NCBI GenBank assembly: GCA_022385755.1
Contig: MU278391.1
Span: 1 to 64,000 of the forward strand
Source of the DNA: Trametopsis cervina
Taxonomy: Eukaryota; Basidiomycota; Agaricomycetes; Polyporales; Irpicaceae
DNA length: 64,000 nucleotides
Direction: 5' to 3'
Shown here: one piece after another, positions 11,088 through 22,763 of the stretch
Layout: each line of letters begins with the position of its first letter
Numbering within the stretch: the first letter of the stretch is position 1
The notes under the pieces: generated by a model
The model's database searches: none
What the model was told of the DNA's origin: nothing
What the model saw: the letters and a program-made list of their open reading frames with translations, nothing else
Translations under genes and position numbers: made by a program

Positions 11088-12618
11088 ATGATTACACCAC
11101 AAACACTTCCCAGCGTGCTTCTTTCTCGATGTAAGTCTGTTGCATTCCCACATTCGTCTATCTTATCCTGTAAGCTGCAGCGCACGCGGCCGGGTCAGAC
11201 GACAATCATGTCGAGGCCAAGATTTTTGTCACCTTTCAGCTTCTAGGAGGCCTGGGAAACCTCGCGATGCTGGTCACTGCCCTCGCCTCCAAGAGGGTCA
11301 ATCGACATGTTACCTGGCTCAACTTCTGTATTACTTGGATCATATATGTGATATCTTACACCCTTCTGTGGGTTCTCTCTCCGGGTGTGCGTGCCACAAG
11401 AAGCGCTCCTAATCGTTGCGATCTTTGTTACAGACTGTACTCAGGACATCAATTCAGCGAAGAGCCGCCTGCTTTCGCTCTGTGCCTCACTCAGGCAGCA
11501 CTTGTGTATGGCGCACCTGTATTGTGGGTGGCGCAGCATATCAATTTACCACTGGGCCACTGCTGACGCGGATTTTACTAGGGTGGCCTCCTCTACAGTG
11601 TCCCTGGTTGTACAGGTACGTGAATTCCTACTCTGGCCTTCTACGCTTATGTATTGACCAACACCACCTTCAGATTTGGTTCAGCCTTAGAATGGTCGTT
11701 ACGTGGCAACAGCCTGAGCATAGGGCTAGAGCTCCCTCTTACTGGACGGTCCTTGTATGTGGTTATGTTTCTACGAACTATTGAGATGCGCCTCATGCAT
11801 ACCATCCATATCGTACAGCTGGTGGCAATGCCTTATATTGTGTGGTTCCCAGTCACTATGGCTGCTCTTTCGGTGAGCTACTCATAACCCAAGGCTTGCA
11901 CTCATGTTCACCGAATCACCAATATACAGCTTGGTCTCGCCGATCATGATAGCGTTGTACGCTCGGACAGTGCGGACTACTGCTCTATTGCGACCGGCGT
12001 ACCGTGAGTTCACATTACCTCAATATTCTATTCACCATCACTGACCGTTCTCTTCACACCACTGAAGTGGTCACATCACCGCTGGACTAGTAGCGTTTTT
12101 CGTAGTCATCGCTATCGTTTTCGAAGGTAAGCCGCAGCAACACATCAACAACGCCATCCTATGCGCTAAATCCTCTCGCTGCACGTTAGCTCTCATCGCG
12201 AACTTCCTCCGTCGGTACTGGGGCGCGTACAACAAGCTTCGCCCTGTGGGCCAAATAGGTCTCTCGATGGTTATCCGGACGGCATGTTTCCTCGCTCTGA
12301 ATATCATTGCCGTCAGGTGCGTTCATTGTTCTACGCGAATTGTGGCCTCATCTGAGCCATTGCGTTGCAGCCAAATTGTAGTATTCCTGGCGAAACAGTT
12401 CACCATTGCAAATATATGGATCTCCATAAGTGAGTGTTACCGAGCCTCACAGTTGTTCGCCCATCTGAACACAGTTGTAGCACCGATCGCTGCAGTGGCT
12501 GTCTTCGGGACCCAAAGGGTATGGTGCATTTCTCATCGTATCACGCCACCCACTCATTGTGTTATCTGCGCAGGATATTATGAGGGTGTGGACTTTCCGA
12601 AAGCCTGCGAATTCTTAA
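11088..12618 (+). CDS. Seven-helix membrane protein, basidiomycete orphan family
   Basis: Function unknown. Twelve exons: 11088-11130, 11181-11367, 11434-11523, 11582-11615, 11674-11754, 11819-11872, 11930-12003, 12068-12126, 12190-12316, 12371-12429, 12475-12518, 12574-12618, for 298 residues. Hydrophobic segments follow one another: FVTFQLLGGLGNLAMLVTAL, WLNFCITWIIYVISYTLLLY, the SSTVSLVVQIWFSLR region, LVAMPYIVWFPVTMAALSLG, ITAGLVAFFVVIAIVF, TACFLALNIIAV and VAPIAAVAVFG. The layout matches the large set of Agaricomycete proteins with seven predicted helices. These are sometimes likened to fungal receptors, but no ligand or pathway is known to me. Very small exons, several under 60 nt, are usual for the group. 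Membrane topology is inferred from hydrophobicity only. Confidence 0.82.
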
Positions 12619-12982
12619 AGTTAACAGGGGTGCAAGTCTAATCTCAAAGTCGTATTTTAATATCTGGTTGTGTGTTGTATCATGCTGGTCATCATGTACT
12701 TTTACGCTGCTTGATAATAAAGTGTTGGCAGCACAGTAATGTATTGTGTGTGTTTGAAACTTCCCTTGTAACTTCAGTGCATCGCAGTAAGCCTGCAGAC
12801 AATTCGAGAGCTTGATTGGCTACCGGCCGACTATGGGCGCCTGTTATAGATCGCGGTGCCGCGACCGACAGGGTGCAAGACGCAATTTCCCTCGCCCATC
12901 ATGCACTCTCATCTCGCAACACGACGTGCACAGTCATTAGATTCAAACTCTCCTCTCGACTGGCAGCTAGACGTCGAGAGGG
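12619..12982. other. Intergenic, seven-helix gene to ATM1
   Basis: About 360 bp. Two AATAAA-like words (GATAATAAAG near 12713) follow the upstream stop and could serve in 3' end formation. The remainder should be the ATM1 promoter. Nothing else seen. Confidence 0.4.
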
Positions 12983-15505
12983 ATGTACGTCGGTACTGCC
13001 CTCAGACACTGTTCCAATGCAGTTCGCCTCTCCGCTCGGCCTCTGAGCAGATCTACTCTCTTCACTCGAATTCCTGTTACACGCGCCGTACCTTTAAGAC
13101 ACCAAGCTCGTCTCTTCCAACATCTTGCGCAGAAGCCATCCACTACACCTACTTCTGAAGCCAAACCTCCCGTCACAGAGCCAGTTAAGCCCGCTTCTAA
13201 TAGCGATGATTCGGTGCACATCACCATAGCTGAACAGCGAAGACGAGACTGGAACATCATCAAGAGACTGTCTGGAAATCTGTGGCCCAAAGATGACTGG
13301 TCCACACGCTCTAGGGTGGTCCTTGGTCTGAGTCTCTTGGTTGCCGGTAAAGTATGCGGAGTTCTTTCTGTACGATCTGAGCAGTGTGGTTAACTTCAGA
13401 ATATTAGGTGCTGAACGTGCAGGTTCCGTTGATATTCAAAGAGATTATCGATGCCTTGAATATGGACATCGCCGCTGGCTCTACAGTCTGGGTTATTGGG
13501 GGCTCTCTTATAGCAGGATGTAAGCAATATGCTCAATCGTCCCTCCTCCGTCACTAATCATATATGCACTTAGACGGCCTGGCCCGTGTCGGTGCAACTC
13601 TGTTCGGAGAACTGCTCAATGCTGTATTTGCTAATGTCGGACAACGCGCTATACGCAAAGTTGCACGCGAAACCTTCGAGCACCTTCTCCATCTGGACCT
13701 CAAGTTTCACTTGTCCAGACAAACTGGCGGTCTGACGCGTGCAATTGATCGCGGAACGAAGTCAGTGTCTCACCGCCTACAATGTGAAACACCGCGACTA
13801 ACGGACATGCTCTTGTAGGGGCATCACGTTTATTCTGCAGTCGATCGTCTTTCGCATCGTCCCAACAGCGCTGGAGATTTCGTTGGTGTGCGGGATCCTC
13901 GTACGTGAAACCGTTTTGGGCGCAGTAGTAAACTGAGCGCCTTCTATCAACTAGACGTATAATTTTGGCTGGAACTTCACAGCAATCACGTTGGTCGCGA
14001 TGGCTGCATACACCTGGTTCACTGTGCGGACCACTGCATGGCGGTACGCGATCCCTTTATCTGATAAGGCAATCTTGTAACATATCCTTATACAAATTCT
14101 TGTGACAGCACTCGATTCCGCCGCGAAGCGAATGCTGCGGACAACAAATCCGCCACTGTAGCTGTTGACTCGCTCATTAATTATGAAGCCGTCAAGCATT
14201 TCAACAATGAAGCTTATGAGGTCGCGCAGTACGATAAGCACTTGAAGTCGTACGAGAGGGCCGCTCTGAAGATTGCTACGTCGCTCGCCTATCTCAACTC
14301 GGGGCAGAACATCATTTTCTCTTCTGCGCTGACCGCTATAATGTTCCTCGCCGCTCAAGGAGTCATGCAAGGTATTTGTTGTCATCGACTCCGAACCGAC
14401 ATACGTTAATAGCGGACCAGGTACCATGACGGTCGGAGATCTTGTGATGGCAAATCAGCTGGTGTTCCAACTCTCGTTGCCGTTGAACTTCCTGGGAACA
14501 ATCTATCGCGAGCTGCGCCAAAGTTTGCTAGACCTCGAGATTCTCTTCAACCTGCAAACGAAGCATCAACCGCCGCTGGACAAGCCCAACGCCCCTGCTC
14601 TCAATTTCCGAGGAGGTGCGATCCGCTTCGAGAACGTGAACTTTGGGTACCACCCCGATCGCCCCATCTTCAAGGACCTGTCCTTCACTGTTCCCGCAGG
14701 CAAAAAGGTGGCGTTCGTCGGACCCAGCGGGTGTGGCAAGTCGACCATCGTCAAGCTGCTCTTCAGGTTCTACGATCCGGCGTCGGGCAGGATATTGATA
14801 GATGATCAAGACATTGAGGATCTGCAGCTGCGCAGCGTCAGACAGGCTATCGGTGTTGTTCCCCAGGATACCCCACTGTTCCATTCGGACGTGTTGCATA
14901 ATGTCCGGTATGGCCGTCTGGATGCTACGGACGAGGAGGTGAGGGAGGCTGCGAGGAAGGCGCACGTTCATGAAGCGATCATGCGCCTGCCTGAAGGATA
15001 CGCTACCAAGGTTGGGGAGCGGGGCTTGATGATCTCGGGAGGAGAGAAGCAACGTCTAGCGGTCGCAAGGGTGCTGTTGAAGGACCCGCCCATATTGTTC
15101 TTTGATGAAGCGGTACGTTTTGGCAATGCGCCGAATGTGAGGTCGGTCATAACTGATTGAGTTTCTGCAGACATCAGCCCTTGATGCACACACCGAGAGT
15201 GAGCTGATGCGTAACATCAACTCCCTCTTGCAGGAGAAAGCTCGCACGAGCATCTTCATCGCTCACCGTCTCCGTACGGTAGTGGAAGCCGGTGAGTATA
15301 TGTGGCCTATACCATCAGGACACCGCTGATCTTCCATCGATGTATAGACCTCATCTTCGTCATAAATAATGGCAAGATTATTGAGCAGGGCACGCACGAG
15401 CAGCTTCTGCGTGCAGGAGGGCTATACCACAGCATGTGGCAAGAGCAAGCTTCGCACATGGAGTACGATATCTCTCCCTCAGAGGCCGCAGAGAAGCAAA
15501 GCTAG
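12983..15505 (+). CDS. atm1: Mitochondrial inner-membrane ABC transporter ATM1 (ABCB7 type)
   Basis: Exports a glutathione-linked sulfur or iron-sulfur species from the mitochondrial matrix for cytosolic Fe-S protein assembly. Exons: 12983-13351, 13408-13519, 13574-13760, 13819-13900, 13955-14043, 14109-14371, 14421-15112, 15171-15291, 15348-15505, for 690 residues, the usual length. The N-terminus is rich in Arg and Ser and lacks acids over about 45 residues, as in a matrix presequence. The transmembrane half carries the family stretch [18 protein letters not shown]. The ATPase half has Walker [10 protein letters not shown], signature ISGGEKQRL, Walker [10 protein letters not shown] followed by TSALD, and H-loop IAHRLR. 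An intron falls inside the Walker B/D-loop join, right after DEA. It is a half transporter expected to work as a homodimer. Start uncertain by a few codons. Confidence 0.95.
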
Positions 15506-15867
15506 GCGGGCGGCTGCCTTTAGTGGCAGTATGCCATCTACCATAAGCTCGTTGCTGAGCTTGACTTCTCCAGCCCGTGGTGTGTCTTGGTGTGGAATAC
15601 GATCGCACAGATGTTCGCCCTGCAGTCAGCCGAGCATTAGATCTAGAGTACGCATGTTTATCTAGACACCCAGTTAATCAAATCCAGCTCACTTGTATCG
15701 CTATATAACGATATTCTAACCCATGGTTAGCAGGCCTTCCTTCTGTGTGTGTACGATCTTCCTGTGAACACTGATTTGAATGCTTACGTAACATGTTGGT
15801 GTCAGAACGCGAGTGTTCTTGCTGCAATCTCTACTTGATCTCTGTACTCTACGTCCAGTTGAACCTA
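15506..15867. other. Intergenic, ATM1 to O-fucosyltransferase-like gene
   Basis: About 360 bp holding the ATM1 3' region and the promoter of the next gene. An in-frame upstream ATG at 15793 could extend the next protein by 25 residues. Nothing else is visible. Confidence 0.4.
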
Positions 15868-17790
15868 ATGCTCAGAAAGCAAGCACGAAAAGTCGCGTAC
15901 TGGACCACAGCTGCGAATGTAGACTTCTTGTATGACCAAGAAGACACAGGCAGGAGGCGGCTACGCCACACAAGTATTCGAGGCCAAGCGGCTCGGCTTT
16001 TGAACAAACTGCGCTCTGGGCGACCTCTTGTCCTTCTTGTTCTTGCTCTGGTGGCTTGCTATGGTATCTGGGCTCTCTCTGGCGCATCCTCAATCCTCAG
16101 GCGACCTTCTAAGTCTACCAGCAGCCCGCCCGCCGAATGGATGTACGAACTCAAGCCCCAGCAATCTCGCATTAGGACTCGCCCGATACGCCGACCTGCG
16201 GTGGACCGCAACGCGTTCATGGACATCGTCGCAGATGAAGAGCCAGAGCCAGAGCGCGTCACCGACATCGTGAACGTCCGCTGGCCGCCGCTCGTCACCG
16301 CTGTCCCCGAAGTCCGCCCATCCACAGAATCGACTCGCGCGGGACTCACAACGTCCGGCGTCGACGCGCAGTTCTGCCCTGGTTCGCATGCGGGGTGCCG
16401 GTACCTCCTCCCGCTGTGGATAGGCGAGCAAGAGAGCCGTGGACGCGTGCACCTCACACAAATCTTCCAACTGGCGGCCGCGCTTAATCGTACCGTCGTC
16501 CTGCCCAACGTCGGCAAGAGCCGCATCGGCGCATGCGGGAGATGGAGCCTGGACACATACTACGATGTTGGAAGCGTCGCGGCACAGCTGAAAGACATCG
16601 GTGGCTTGGACTCGGGCGCCCATTCGCGGCTCGTGCTCATGGACGACTTCAGGACGTGGGTGAGTATGCGCCCGGAACACCCGACCGGCCAGCTCGTGTT
16701 CTTTGACGAGCGAGTCTCTGCACATGTTGGAACGCACCCGCCTGCAACGCTCGCACTCGCCGAGGACGGACTCGAGCTCTACGTCGACGATGCACCACTG
16801 GAATACGACGACCTACGCTTGAAGAACGCTTTCTGCTTGAAAACGAAGTTCCGCAACATGCGTCTCGACACCCGGCCTGCTCTGTCTGTGCACACTAGTT
16901 TCGGCGACGCGACGGCTGGGTCCTCTCCTGGCGACGTGCTGGCTTCTCATCTGCGGCGACAGCTTGTATCCCCTGGAACACCTCAAGATCTGGCAACACT
17001 GGAGGGCACCCAAGACTCAGAACCAGACGTCCTCATAATCCACTGGGACCTCCGGCACCTCCCCTTCCCCCTCTCCCCCACAACACCCTCCCTAGCCTAC
17101 TCCGCACGCCTCCAAACCCTCGCCTCCAAACTCACACGCGCCCCAGCGCCCTACCTCGCCATACACTGGCGCACCGAGACAGTCCCGCCAGACCACCTGC
17201 CCGCATGCGCAGACGCGCTCGTCGACACGCTTAGCACGCTTCTTGCGGACCCGACGCTTGCGCGCGGTGTCGAAGCTGTTTGGCTCGCTACGGACGTCCC
17301 ACCTGTGTCCGCGCACGGTCAAGGTGAGAAGGAGGGAGGGGAAGGGGGCCCGGCGCAGCGCTCGAACACATTCAAGGAAGTAACAGCGGCGCATGCGGAT
17401 GCGCTTGACGTCGTTCACAGTGCGTTCGAGCCTGGGGGCCCGCTCGAGGCCTGGCGTCTCACTGGCCTTGCGCAGGAGATGCGCCGCGTCCGTGCAGAGC
17501 TGGCGGAGGCGCGCTCAGGGTTCTCGCTGGTGGACGAGGATTTCGATGGGCTGATTTGGCAGGATGCAGGTGTGTGGGGTATTTTGGATAAGATGGCGGC
17601 GATGGAGGCTACACTGTTCGTGAGCGGTGCGCGTGGATGTGGGCGCGTCAGGTAAGCACATTTCCGTGCTGCAGACTTTGACGGTACGCTCATCTCCTTC
17701 TCCAGTTCATTCACGAGGCAGATCGTCGAGTATCGCACAGAAGGCAAAGGAAAGCACATACCTAGAAACGTTGTAGAGCTCTTCGGGTGA
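15868..17790 (+). CDS. Type II membrane protein, O-fucosyltransferase-like
   Basis: Two exons, 15868-17651 and 17706-17790, give 622 residues. A basic cytosolic tail of about 50 residues is followed by one membrane anchor (PLVLLVLALVACYGIWAL, about 53-71), then a Pro-rich stem and a luminal domain, the layout of a Golgi glycosyltransferase. The luminal part has GRVHLTQIFQLAAALNRTVV followed by LPNVGKSRIGACGRW, recalling the N-terminal nucleotide-binding part of GDP-fucose protein O-fucosyltransferases. It also has YLAIHWRTE near residue 433, matching their H-x-R-x-E motif. I infer a glycosyltransferase of that fold; donor and acceptor are unknown. I prefer this Met to the in-frame one at 15793, because the 25 extra residues are Cys-rich and unlike a cytosolic tail. 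The last exon is only 85 nt. Confidence 0.72.
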
Positions 17791-18014
17791 ATAATAAAAA
17801 CACGTATCAACAGGATGGACATAGCATAAGCGGGGGGCATGCGTGGGGGAGCTCATACTACAATTTTGCGTGAGAAAAACAAGTGAAGAGCCAGTAAAAA
17901 ACACATCCGACAGCATGTTGACATGAGTAATGGACTGGGGGGCTGCCCCCGGATCCCCGTCCCCGCCGTCCCTCAGCGAAACGGTCTATGAAAGTCGCAC
18001 ACGCCGCCGCACAT

Positions 18015-18597
18015 CTACTCTCGCGGAGCTCCCCGCCCGACACCAAACGACGGCCTGAACTCGCCGGACGGTGCGCTGTCCTTCTTCCTGTACTCGCGAT
18101 CGTCGCGGTCGGGGCGCGGGGCACGGTAGGCACCTCCCTCGCCGCCGGGGCCACGGACACCAGCGGGGCGAGGGGGACGCGCCGCCTTTTTGTGTGTGGC
18201 GGGGACGATCTCGACGGGCAGGTGGAGCCTGGCGAGCAGATCAGGTCATATCAGCACCATCGAGCGCATGTGTGGCTAGAGGTGGGGAAAACGCACCATT
18301 CACGGAGATACTCGACGCCCTCGGGGGTGAGGACGTAGTAGTACCACTGCCACGAGAACTGGGTCTTGACGAGACCCCTGGAGGTCAGGCTCTGCATGGC
18401 CTTGATGACTTGCAGGTTGGGCACGTCGAGCTCTTCGTGCTTCGGTGCATTGTAGTCCTTCTTGGCGACCAGAACACCCTCTGTAATGCAAATCCATGAA
18501 ATGGTAAGAAATCGCGCGATGGACATTAGATTAGGCGGAGCGCACCCTTGAAGAGGTTCTCGTAGATGGCACGCCTGTTCTGCTTGGTGATGATCAT
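18015..18597 (-). CDS. rps10: 40S ribosomal protein eS10
   Basis: Component of the small ribosomal subunit head near the mRNA path. Minus-strand exons 18597-18546, 18480-18297 and 18228-18015 give 149 residues. The N-terminal winged-helix part reads [20 protein letters not shown] with [20 protein letters not shown], then [19 protein letters not shown] and [16 protein letters not shown], all strongly conserved in eS10. The C-terminal tail is Gly, Arg and Pro-rich as usual ([14 protein letters not shown] and onward). The upstream leader contains a possible 3' splice site (CCTGCAG near 18650), so a 5' UTR intron is likely, as in many ribosomal protein genes. The gene is convergent with the O-fucosyltransferase-like gene. 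Confidence 0.96.
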
Positions 18598-19418
18598 GCT
18601 GGGCGAGTTCGGTTGAGGGTCGGTAGCTATCCAGGCGTAAGTCCCACTGCAGGAAAAGAGACGTATGGCATGTTACTCACTGCGATATGTGCTCGCACTA
18701 GTCCGGCTACAACGATAGGATTGTCGTCAGCACAATCCTGGCCTCACACCTTTTGGAGTCGCAATCGCAGCAGCAGTCTCAGACACCGTCATCCGTCCAA
18801 ACTTCCGTCCATCCAGCCCCTGCTGCCTCCTCTAGCCCCACCAAACGGTTCCTGACTGCATTCCTGGCGTTCACAGAACAGACTGGCATCACTCACGTAG
18901 CGTATAATGGCGAGAGGGCCTTCGGGAGAGTCTTGACGTCGAGCTGAGCGAGAGCTTCGTTGATTCCAGGCGTCTATGGCGGGTACTGCTCCGAATACGG
19001 TAAGCGCGACGTAGGTTAAGCGCTATGGGCGTCAACACGGTTTCTGTCCATCGTTCGACTCGACATCCAAATTCTATCACTAGGGTTATCTTATGCACAT
19101 CCAAGAACCACGCGATGTATCTTGCTTCAGACTCTCTGGTATGCTCTGAAACAGTACAGGTTGACTGCAGCTGCAGCAAACAACCGTCGACTTACACGGA
19201 GTCGTTATGTGCTTATTTCCAACGACGGAGACTGTTTCCACTGCATTCTAATCATAGACCGGAACGACAAACGACAGATTTTATTGTAACAACGTACAAT
19301 TCACAACATGGAATGCAAATTCAAAACGAACGTTGGAGAACAGCGCGACGCAAGGTCTGCTACAACAAAACACAAGACGGGCCATCAGGCCGAACATGCC
19401 ACTACAAGTCTTTCGGTC
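18598..19418. other. Intergenic, eS10 promoter side and hydrophobin 3' side
   Basis: About 820 bp that should contain the eS10 leader and promoter and the 3' untranslated part of the hydrophobin transcript. No gene or repeat recognised. Confidence 0.4.
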
Positions 19419-19879
19419 TCAGAGTGGAAGCGAGATGCATCCGATGTTGATGGCACCAGGCTGTGTGTAGGATCAATACTTCAGCGAAGGAGCACAACTT
19501 TGCATGGAGAACCACAGACCTGAGCCTGGCAACAGACGGGAGTGGTGCCGCAGGTGGAGGAGTCAAGGATACCGAGGAAAGTGTTGCACCCGGCAGCGAC
19601 CATGCCAACAAACGCAGCAGGGTGGTCCTCGGCGCTGTGCTGGTGGAGGAGATCCTTGCCTTGGTGAGAAGTAGGCTGAATGCATCAAAGAGAAGACAGA
19701 AGACGGTCAGCAACCAAGCGCGACAGGGATCATACGATGCCAAGAAGACTCACGCTGTGCAAGGTCTCACAGCATTGCACGGGGGCAGCGCCGGGGCAGC
19801 CGAGCGGAGCCTGACGGGCAGCGAAGGGTGTCGCGACGGCGAGCAGAGGGAGAGCGAGGATGAAGATTGCGCGGAACAT
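19419..19879 (-). CDS. Class I hydrophobin
   Basis: Small secreted protein that self-assembles at air-water or wall interfaces and coats aerial hyphae and fruit bodies. Minus-strand exons 19879-19754, 19675-19520 and 19460-19419 give 107 residues. A signal peptide (MFRAIFILALPLLAVATPFA) is followed by the eight-cysteine pattern: GCPGAAPVQCC, a spacer of about 33 residues, C-NTFLGILDSST-C, GTTPV-CC and finally INIGC. The closing CISLPL matches the usual class I ending, and the spacing fits class I rather than class II. The last exon is just 42 nt and carries the eighth Cys; reading through its intron instead gives a wrong C-terminus. Hydrophobins are normally tightly regulated by development; see the TATA element upstream. 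Confidence 0.95.
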
Positions 19880-19973
19880 ATTGAACAGGACAGCGAAGGA
19901 CAGTAAAGCGAAAGGCAACGACTGGGTTCGAAAAGACCTGGGGATGAAGACGACATTGCAGCACTGGATGCCG

Positions 19974-19981
19974 TTTTATAG
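19974..19981 (-). promoter_or_regulatory. TATA box of the hydrophobin gene
   Basis: The minus strand reads GCTATAAAAC here, about 95-100 bp upstream of the hydrophobin ATG. That is the expected distance for a strongly expressed fungal gene with a TATA-driven core promoter. This is one of only two clear TATAAA matches I found at the right distance in the window. Confidence 0.6.
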
Positions 19982-21344
19982 CTGTGGGACGTCGGGAGGT
20001 GCGAGGGCCCCTAGGGGGTCTTCGACAGCCCCGACGGGTGTACTGCTAGTAAACGGCTTCTAGAGCGCGAAGAACACGATGGAGGTGGGTGGTGTCGTTG
20101 GAAGAGGTGGAGTGCGCACTGCTCGATAACTTGGTGCACGTCACATAGGGTGGGCGGGAAACTTGGGATTGACGTCGCCCGACTCCGGGAGAGGTACTTC
20201 CTACTCGATCGATAGCGAGCGAAGGCTTCCAAAAGACGCAGTCGTTTGTCGCACTTTCGACGTGGGAAACACCAGTATTTGAGGCGGCAAGCGATGAGAT
20301 GTACTTGCGTGTCCAGATTCTTGATACCAGAGAAGCCCACCGCTCGTCATGGTCGAACTACACATCACCTCTTGCTCAACGGCCTGAGCGGTCTATCATA
20401 TTCATCGGACGTTAATAGATACGATGCATGACGCGCATGGCACCCCTATCGCAGCAGTGTTGGTACAGTAAAGGTCTTACTCATCGTGAGCGTATGTTTA
20501 CTGATTATGCCCGGTCACAACGTGAGGTTAGCCAAGACGAGTTGCTCCATATCGGTGTGTCGCCATTTGTTATTGCAACAGCTTTGTGGCGTCCGGCCCG
20601 CCGATGTCGCGATCACTAGTGCTGATCAAAATACAGCACTGAGATACATATATAATTGCTTTTCTTACTGCACACCCCTTCCTACACTCTTCCGTTGGGT
20701 CAGCAACGCGGATATGCGGATATGAGCAGTGAGTGTGCTTATTCGCTTGACTCTGACGTACCTCACGATAACCCTTGTCGATGATTGCAGCCGAATCGTA
20801 ACATCGTAATTGCGCATTGCTTCGACATCAGAGTCGCGAAACGAACAAGGCATCGAAGGCACGCTTTCTGACTTTTTCGCTTCCCCTACTAAGTACAGCA
20901 TCTAATCTCCCGATGCTACAGGGTTCGCGTAGTTGCAAGCACAATTGCCACGCTGAACCTGCGAATCTACTGCAGACGCACCGCTGCCTTATCCACGGTG
21001 AGGCCAAGACTTCCAACAGAGCACATCGCTCTGGTCATTTAATCAGGCCGAAGCAACGGCATACTTCTCGACCGACGCCCCCGAACACGACGGAGTCCGC
21101 AGGGACGCAAGGTTCTTCCAAGTACGAGCCAACGGCGTCCGTACGATAACCGCAGTCATTAATGCCGTGCAGGTATAGGAAAAGGCCTCATCGCATTGGA
21201 TGTGAAGCAAGGGTTATTACCTTGCTATCAGTCTTGTTTACTTCAAGTCCGCTCGATCCATCGCACGTAATACGTGTCGAGAAGCGGACGAAACACCGCC
21301 AATCGGGTACACATCCCATAATATGTAAGCACATCCTTACTCTC

Positions 21345-21350
21345 TATAAA
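21345..21350 (+). promoter_or_regulatory. TATA box of the type III PKS gene
   Basis: A perfect TATAAA lies 68 bp before the ATG at 21418, followed by a pyrimidine-rich leader (CTTCTTGTCC and CTCCCCCGC). Distance and sequence fit a core promoter. Confidence 0.55.
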
Positions 21351-21417
21351 TTCCCTACCATTCACCTTCTTGTCCTTCGCCCGGCCACACATTTACGCTC
21401 CCCCGCACAGCTCAGAG

Positions 21418-22763
21418 ATGTCTCCCGCTCGCATCGTAGAAACCCCCAACGACAAGCCCGCCTTCCCTGACCTCGGGCTATACGTCGTAGGTGTCGCCCC
21501 TTGCTATCCCGAACGGCACAACCCCCAAAAGGAGGGCCTCCGTAATTATGCGACCAAGATGTACCCCATGACCCCTGCGTAAGTCGTTCCCCTGTACCAT
21601 CTCACCCATCTCACCGCTAACCTACGCCCCAGGCTCGACAAAGTCTTGGCCATCGCCGACAACGCCGGCATCGACTACCGCGCATGCGCATTCGAGAACG
21701 ACAGCGACTTCCTCACCAGCCCCGAGCCTCCGACCCTCGCCCGCCAGCGCGAGCTCTACCTTACAGTTGGGGTCGGTCTCACCGTCAACGCCGCGCGCAA
21801 GGCCATTGCCGAGTGGGGTGGCTCCCCCGCCGAGATCACACACATCGTTGGTGTGTCCTCGACGACGTTCAGCAATCCAGGCATGGACTACTTCGTCGCG
21901 CAGGCGCTCGGTCTGCGTCCTGACGTCGAACGCGTTCTGCTGCACGGCGTCGGATGTGCGGGAGGCCTCGCGGGTCTGCGCACCGCCGCACAGCTTGCAT
22001 GCGCTGCTACGCTCCTCCGCCGCCCCGCTCGCGTCCTCATCGTCGCGTGCGAGCTCGGTACCGTCTCGCTTCGCACGGAGCTCGATATTATCACGAAGAC
22101 ACAGGAGGTGCATATCCCCGTCGCACTTTTCGCTGACGCAGGGTCCGCACTTATCCTGTCCAACACCGTCGGTGCGGAGCCTCACAAGCCCGTGTACGAG
22201 CTCCTTGGGTGGGAGCAGACGACCGTCCCCGAGACTGGCGGCGACATCACGTTCGATATCACCCCAGGTGGTACGTGCCTCTCTCTTCCGTTCCCTTATG
22301 CCTCGTCCACTCTGACTGACTGTGTTCTTATTCTTTAGGTTGGCACGCAGGTCTGACGCACCGCGTCCCCAAGATCGCCTCCACCGCGCTCCCGCCCGCC
22401 TTCGCCTCCCTCACCTCGCGCCTACCTGCCTCCTCCCCAGCCGCTCCAACAGATGCGAGCGAGTACGACTGGGCGATCCACCCAGGCGGCGCCAAGGTGC
22501 TGCTCGACGCGCAGAAGGTGATGGGTCTCACGCCTGAGCACACGCGCGCGAGCTGGGACGTGTATCGCCGACACGGAAACACGTCGAGCGCGACTATCTT
22601 TAGCGTGCTTAGTCGTTTGCGCGAGCCTGAGATGGGCAAGGGCAGGTCGCATGTCCTTGCGTGTGCGTTCGGGCCGGGTGTTGTCGTTGAGGGATGCGTG
22701 CTCAGGCGGTGTGAGCTCGGCGGCGATTCTGGTTCGGAGGACGAGGGCACGGCGGCGCAGTGA
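21418..22763 (+). CDS. Type III polyketide synthase (chalcone/stilbene synthase family)
   Basis: Homodimeric enzyme that extends an acyl-CoA starter with malonyl-CoA and cyclises it to resorcinols or pyrones. Exons 21418-21578, 21633-22270 and 22339-22763 give 407 residues, a typical length. The catalytic triad is visible: Cys in LLHGVGCAGGLAG, His in DWAIHPGGAKVL and Asn in RRHGNTSSATIFSVL. The CoA-binding closing motif is present as AFGPGVVVEG. The second intron has two overlapping donors, GTGGTACGT, so that one Gly codon may be kept or lost. No oxidase, methyltransferase or transporter sits beside it, so there is no evident cluster. Product not predictable from sequence. Confidence 0.95.

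Larger units (their letters stand above)
19880..21417. other. Divergent 1.5-kb region, hydrophobin and type III PKS
   Basis: The two flanking genes point away from each other and each has a TATA box near its end of this region. The 1.3 kb between the boxes has no supportable gene, no clear repeat and only short overlapping frames. It is long enough to hold separate upstream regulatory regions for two developmentally controlled genes. Confidence 0.45.
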
